The position numbers were made by a program, and so were the translations under genes. A stretch of 64,000 nt of DNA, taken from assembly GCA_024180945.1 (NCBI GenBank), contig JAKSGN010000038.1, positions 2,294,001 through 2,358,000 of the forward strand, read 5' to 3'. The notes below the pieces were generated by a model that did not search any database, was not told where the DNA came from, and was given only the letters and a program-made list of their open reading frames with translations. Source of the stretch: Macrophomina tecta. Its lineage: Eukaryota > Ascomycota > Dothideomycetes > Botryosphaeriales > Botryosphaeriaceae. The stretch's first letter is position 1. Every line of letters begins with the position of its first letter. Below are positions 60,842 through 64,000 of this stretch, piece after piece.

Positions 60842-62663
60842 ATGGACGCCCTCGGACATAAGATGGCAGCAAGCCCAGTAGTTCTTGCAGCACTTGCTGC
60901 CGCTCTCCTCATTCTCTTCAAAGCTATCCAGGCCGTCTACCGGCTCTACTTCCATCCGCTCTCTCACTTCCCCGGACCGCCAGCCGCCAGTATTTCACGC
61001 AACTGGATTTGGCAGCAGGTACAGACGGGGCAGCCCGAAGAAGTGTTCGAGAAGCTTCACGACAACTACGGTACCTCGACACACGCCCAATCCCCCCATC
61101 AGCCCCAATCTCTCAACTGACCACCGCCCTCTACAGCCACCAAGGCCCTGCGCGTCGGCCCCAACGAGCTGCACATTAGCGACGTCCACCTTTACAAGAC
61201 CATCTACAGCCAGGCCAACCCCTTCCCCAAACTACCCGCCTTCTACGACGCCTTCAACACGCCACACACGCTATTCGCCGAGACGGATCCGGCCCTGCAC
61301 CGGGAGCGGCGCAAGCTGCTCAACCCGCTCTTCTCGCGCGCCGGCATCGGCAAGCTTGAGCCCGTCATCCTTGAGAAGATCCAGGAGATGGGCGCCAAAA
61401 TCCGGCACATCGTCTCCGCCGGGAAAGCGACCGGGGGCGGATCGTCTGAAGAGGGCAGGCCGATCGAGGTGAGCGACATGGTGCGTTGCCTGACGGTTGA
61501 CGTCATCAGCGAGTTTGCGTTCGGGCAGACGGCCGGCCTCTTGAGCGAGAGGGAGGGCGAGTTCAAGGCGGGCTTCTTGGAGGCGTTCGACGTGGCTGCC
61601 GTCGTGGTGTATCAGATGTATTACAGGACAGTGCAGAGGTGGCTATCCAGAGTCATGCCGCTGGAGTGGATCGGCAAGATCGATCCGAAGGTCAAGGAAT
61701 TGGTGAGGCTGATGAAGGTAAGTCTAGCATGCGCTGTGTTGGACAGAGAAGATTGTGTGCTGATCGCGGTCGTGGCAGTTTGCAACCGATTCCTTCTATG
61801 ATTATTCCAAGAGGACCACGACGTCTTCCCACCCGGTAATCTTCGACTTTATGAAGTCTGTCCCAGAGCAGCTGCAACCTGCCGAATCCGTGGACATCCT
61901 TGTTGCTGGGTCGGACACGACGGCGTACACGCTGGCTACCGGTCTGTTCCACATCTTGCGCCGTCCTGAACTGAAAGAGAGGCTCGTGAGGGAAGTTCGA
62001 GAGGCGCTGCCGAGTGGAGACGACTTGCCTTCTTTTACTCAGCTGGAGAAGATTGAGTACTTGGTGCGCTTACTTTCTTCGGATATCTCTGGCACGTTTT
62101 TACCGATCATTGGCTGCAGTGGGCCTGCGTAAAAGAGTCTTTGAGGATTGCCATGCCAGTACCTGGGGTGCTACCGCGCCTGGTCCCAGAGCGACAACAG
62201 CCTTTTGTTGTTGATGGGAAAATTGTGCCCTCGGGGGTGAGAAAATACCCATATGTTTCAAAGGCGAAACATGGCTAACGGCATATTACTTGTAGACTAT
62301 TGTTGGTATGTCTGCTTACACGATGCACTATAGTACGGAGCTCTGGGGCAGGGATGCAAAGCTCTTTAATCCGGACCGCTGGCTAGGCCCGAACGGGAAG
62401 CAGCTCGACTCGTATCTATGTACATTTAGTAAAGGAGCAAGGCAGTGCATTGGAATCAAGTAAGTCTTTTTGTGCACATGGGACCGATTAATCACTTACA
62501 TGTTTGCTTTTATAGTGTCGCGCACACAGAGGCCACAATGGTAATGGCATACTTGTTCCGGAATTTTGACATGAATCTTAAAACCAACGAGTTTAGACAT
62601 CGGGACAGCTTTACTCAGCAAGTACTTAAGCCTGGCGTTCTGGTGGAGTTTACTCCTTTGTAA
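60842..62663 (+). CDS. Cytochrome P450 monooxygenase (trichodiene oxygenase-like), 6 exons, 507 aa
   Basis: This is an ER-anchored haem monooxygenase, probably of secondary metabolism. Exons are 60842-61070, 61137-61717, 61779-62063, 62120-62236, 62296-62459 and 62516-62663. They join in phase to 507 residues, a normal P450 length. An N-terminal membrane anchor (VVLAALAAALLILF) and the HPLSHFPGPP hinge come first. LHRERRKLLNPLFSRAG is the C-helix block and AGSDTTAYTLATGLFH the oxygen-activating I-helix. The K-helix ExxR (KESLRIA) spans the fourth exon, and FSKGARQCIGI is the haem loop with its Cys ligand. The motifs resemble the CYP58/trichodiene oxygenase-like group of fungal P450s, but the substrate is unknown. 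It converges on the decayed ketoreductase 184 bases downstream. Confidence 0.93.
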
Positions 62664-62847
62664 AGAAGCTGAACGTGGGATACGTCGGACTTACTACACG
62701 CAGACTCAGTCTTTTACTTGAGCGCGCATATCAAGAACGCTTAATTTAAGTAACTACAAAGAGAATTTGCCATTCAACAGACCATAAGCACGTTCCGTTT
62801 TATCCCCGTACTTCAGCCCCCAACTCTTTTCCAAGCCTAAGACCATT

Positions 62848-63801
62848 TTACGCAGTGCCAAGTAGATCATTCTTCGCCTTCTCAATGCTAGTCCTCCACA
62901 TCACTCCATACTTCCTAGGGTCCCCTTCTGGTACGTTCTCCTCCAAGTCCGGAAACCTTTTCCTGGGAATAGCCATCACCTTCTAGCCCGTCGCCGTGCC
63001 ATCTCCGCAAACCGAATACCCCTATCTACGAGCAGCCTCCATCTCCACTGCCTTTAAATGCGTCTCTGCCAGATCCCTCACATCAGCGGATGCCGGGGCT
63101 CGAAAAGTAGGAACCTCATCTTGATTGCTAGATACCAGGCAGTGCATAATCGCAGGCGTAAAGCTGAGCTCCTCAATGGATGCGATCGGCGAGATCTGCG
63201 GACCAAAAACCGAAGGCGGCGCGACATTCGTAACAGTCCAGTGTGGGGAGTGCTTCTCAACCAGCGTACTCGGTCGAGGGACGGCCGGCGAGCAGTTTCG
63301 ATGCAGCGTTGGCTATGCCCAGATAACCAGATCTAACGGCGACATCGTAATCGATATCCACCCAATCGGTTTCGGTGAAGGCTTTGTCCCCAAGAACTTG
63401 CCGGAGGAGAAGGGATGACAGCGGCCATGGACCGTGTGATGACCACACAGCGGACACTGGGCCAGTGGTGGTATGCGGAGGAAAGGAGATTAATCGTTCC
63501 TGGATGGCGGAATTAAGTGCGACTCGGACTACATCGGTGGAATCGCTAAGAAGAAGGCGGTTGGCGATGTGGGATGATACCGGTTATTGGCAGCTTCGTC
63601 GAAGGTGTTTGGAGTCGTGAAGTCTGGTACTGTGACTAAGGAAATTTGAGACTGACAGCTCGGGAAAGCCTTGGCAAGTAGGTCAGGAAATTTTCTACCG
63701 CTGGACTGCGAACGGACGGCGACACGGGTATTGTAGCCGCGAGCGAGGAAAGAGATCAAGACATGGGCTCCAACATGTCCAGAACTGCCTGAGGAGAACA
63801 T
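62848..63801 (-). pseudogene. Decayed NAD(P)-dependent ketoreductase (Gre2/extended SDR family)
   Basis: On the minus strand a Gre2-like reductase can be followed in pieces. SGSSGHVGAHVLISFLARGY is the Rossmann loop, and QISLVTVPDFTTPNTFDEAA follows. A shifted, shortened middle contains FTETDWVDIDYDV and ANAASKLLA, a remnant of the YxxxK region with Tyr missing. Then, in another frame, come VEKHSPHWTVTNVAPPSVFG and SADVRDLAETHLKAVE, and a tail ends at TAA (62848-62850). Two in-frame TAG codons interrupt the C-terminal part at 63022-63024 and 62983-62985. At least two frame changes lie in the middle, and the segment expected to read HTASP is damaged. A functional copy would have reduced a carbonyl with NADPH. 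A short first exon may lie beyond 63801. Confidence 0.85.
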
Positions 63802-64000
63802 TTTGAGAAGAAGGGCCCCTTGCTAGCCAATATTGGAAGAATTGCGGCTGTAAATGTGTATGACAGACTGTGGCCGCATGTTTGTCTGCTTTTATCAGCC
63901 CGAAGTATCATGGCTGCCAGCCCCTGTCGGTTTCCAGAAAAGGTGATGTCGTATTCGTACCCAGATATGTACATGGCTCGCACCGGTTGGTTCGAAATAG
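63802..64000. other. Window end, upstream of the ketoreductase relic
   Basis: These last 199 bases lie on the 5' side of the decayed reductase. The true first exon of that gene may be here, but no clear start with a glycine-rich loop could be assigned. Nothing else was recognised. Confidence 0.4.

Overview
This window is nuclear DNA of a filamentous ascomycete (Pezizomycotina). The evidence is the gene content (HET-domain genes, SAM+HMG-box regulator, DUF3074 protein, two cytochrome P450s, COMPASS Set1) and the gene structure: introns of about 45-90 nt with GTANGT-type donors, CTAAC-type branch sites and CAG/TAG acceptors. A dothideomycete is my best guess, but it is a guess. I saw no tRNA or rRNA gene, CRISPR array, intact transposon or telomeric repeat. 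Exon borders were worked out by hand from splice signals, reading phase and family conservation.

Layout. 1-25 kb is a dense housekeeping block: GFA1 (first enzyme of UDP-GlcNAc/chitin precursor synthesis), lumazine synthase (riboflavin), SET1 (H3K4 methyltransferase) and eIF3m. A variable island follows: a broken HET gene on the minus strand and an intact HET gene on the plus strand. Then come an uncharacterised Gln-rich protein with a possible zinc ribbon, the proteasome beta-3 subunit (minus), mitoribosomal protein mL59 and the spliceosomal DEAD-box helicase PRP28. 25.7-27.4 kb holds a P450 with an atypical I-helix.

30.4-45.7 kb is mostly minus strand: an amino-acid permease, an unrecognised 253-codon frame, a large coiled-coil protein with a degenerate DEDD 3'-5' exonuclease fold and a likely mitochondrial presequence, LSM5 (plus, five introns in 83 codons), a 1417-residue proline-rich/coiled-coil protein, and a DUF3074 protein. 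From 45.7 to 60.8 kb only one gene is convincing, a SAM+HMG-box protein. It has about 6.4 kb of apparently non-coding DNA downstream and 6.9 kb upstream, and the upstream part carries CGG/CAG and CTG tracts. The right end holds a second P450 and a decayed Gre2-like ketoreductase converging on it, which looks like the remnant of a small oxidative/reductive metabolic pair.

How the genes relate. There are no operons. The housekeeping genes serve separate processes (splicing: PRP28, LSM5; translation: eIF3m, mL59; protein turnover: beta-3; chromatin: SET1). The more notable points are the inactivated exonuclease domain, the HET relic beside a live HET gene, the ketoreductase relic, the tiny first coding exons of GFA1 and PUP3, and the long repeat-bearing flanks of the HMG-box gene.
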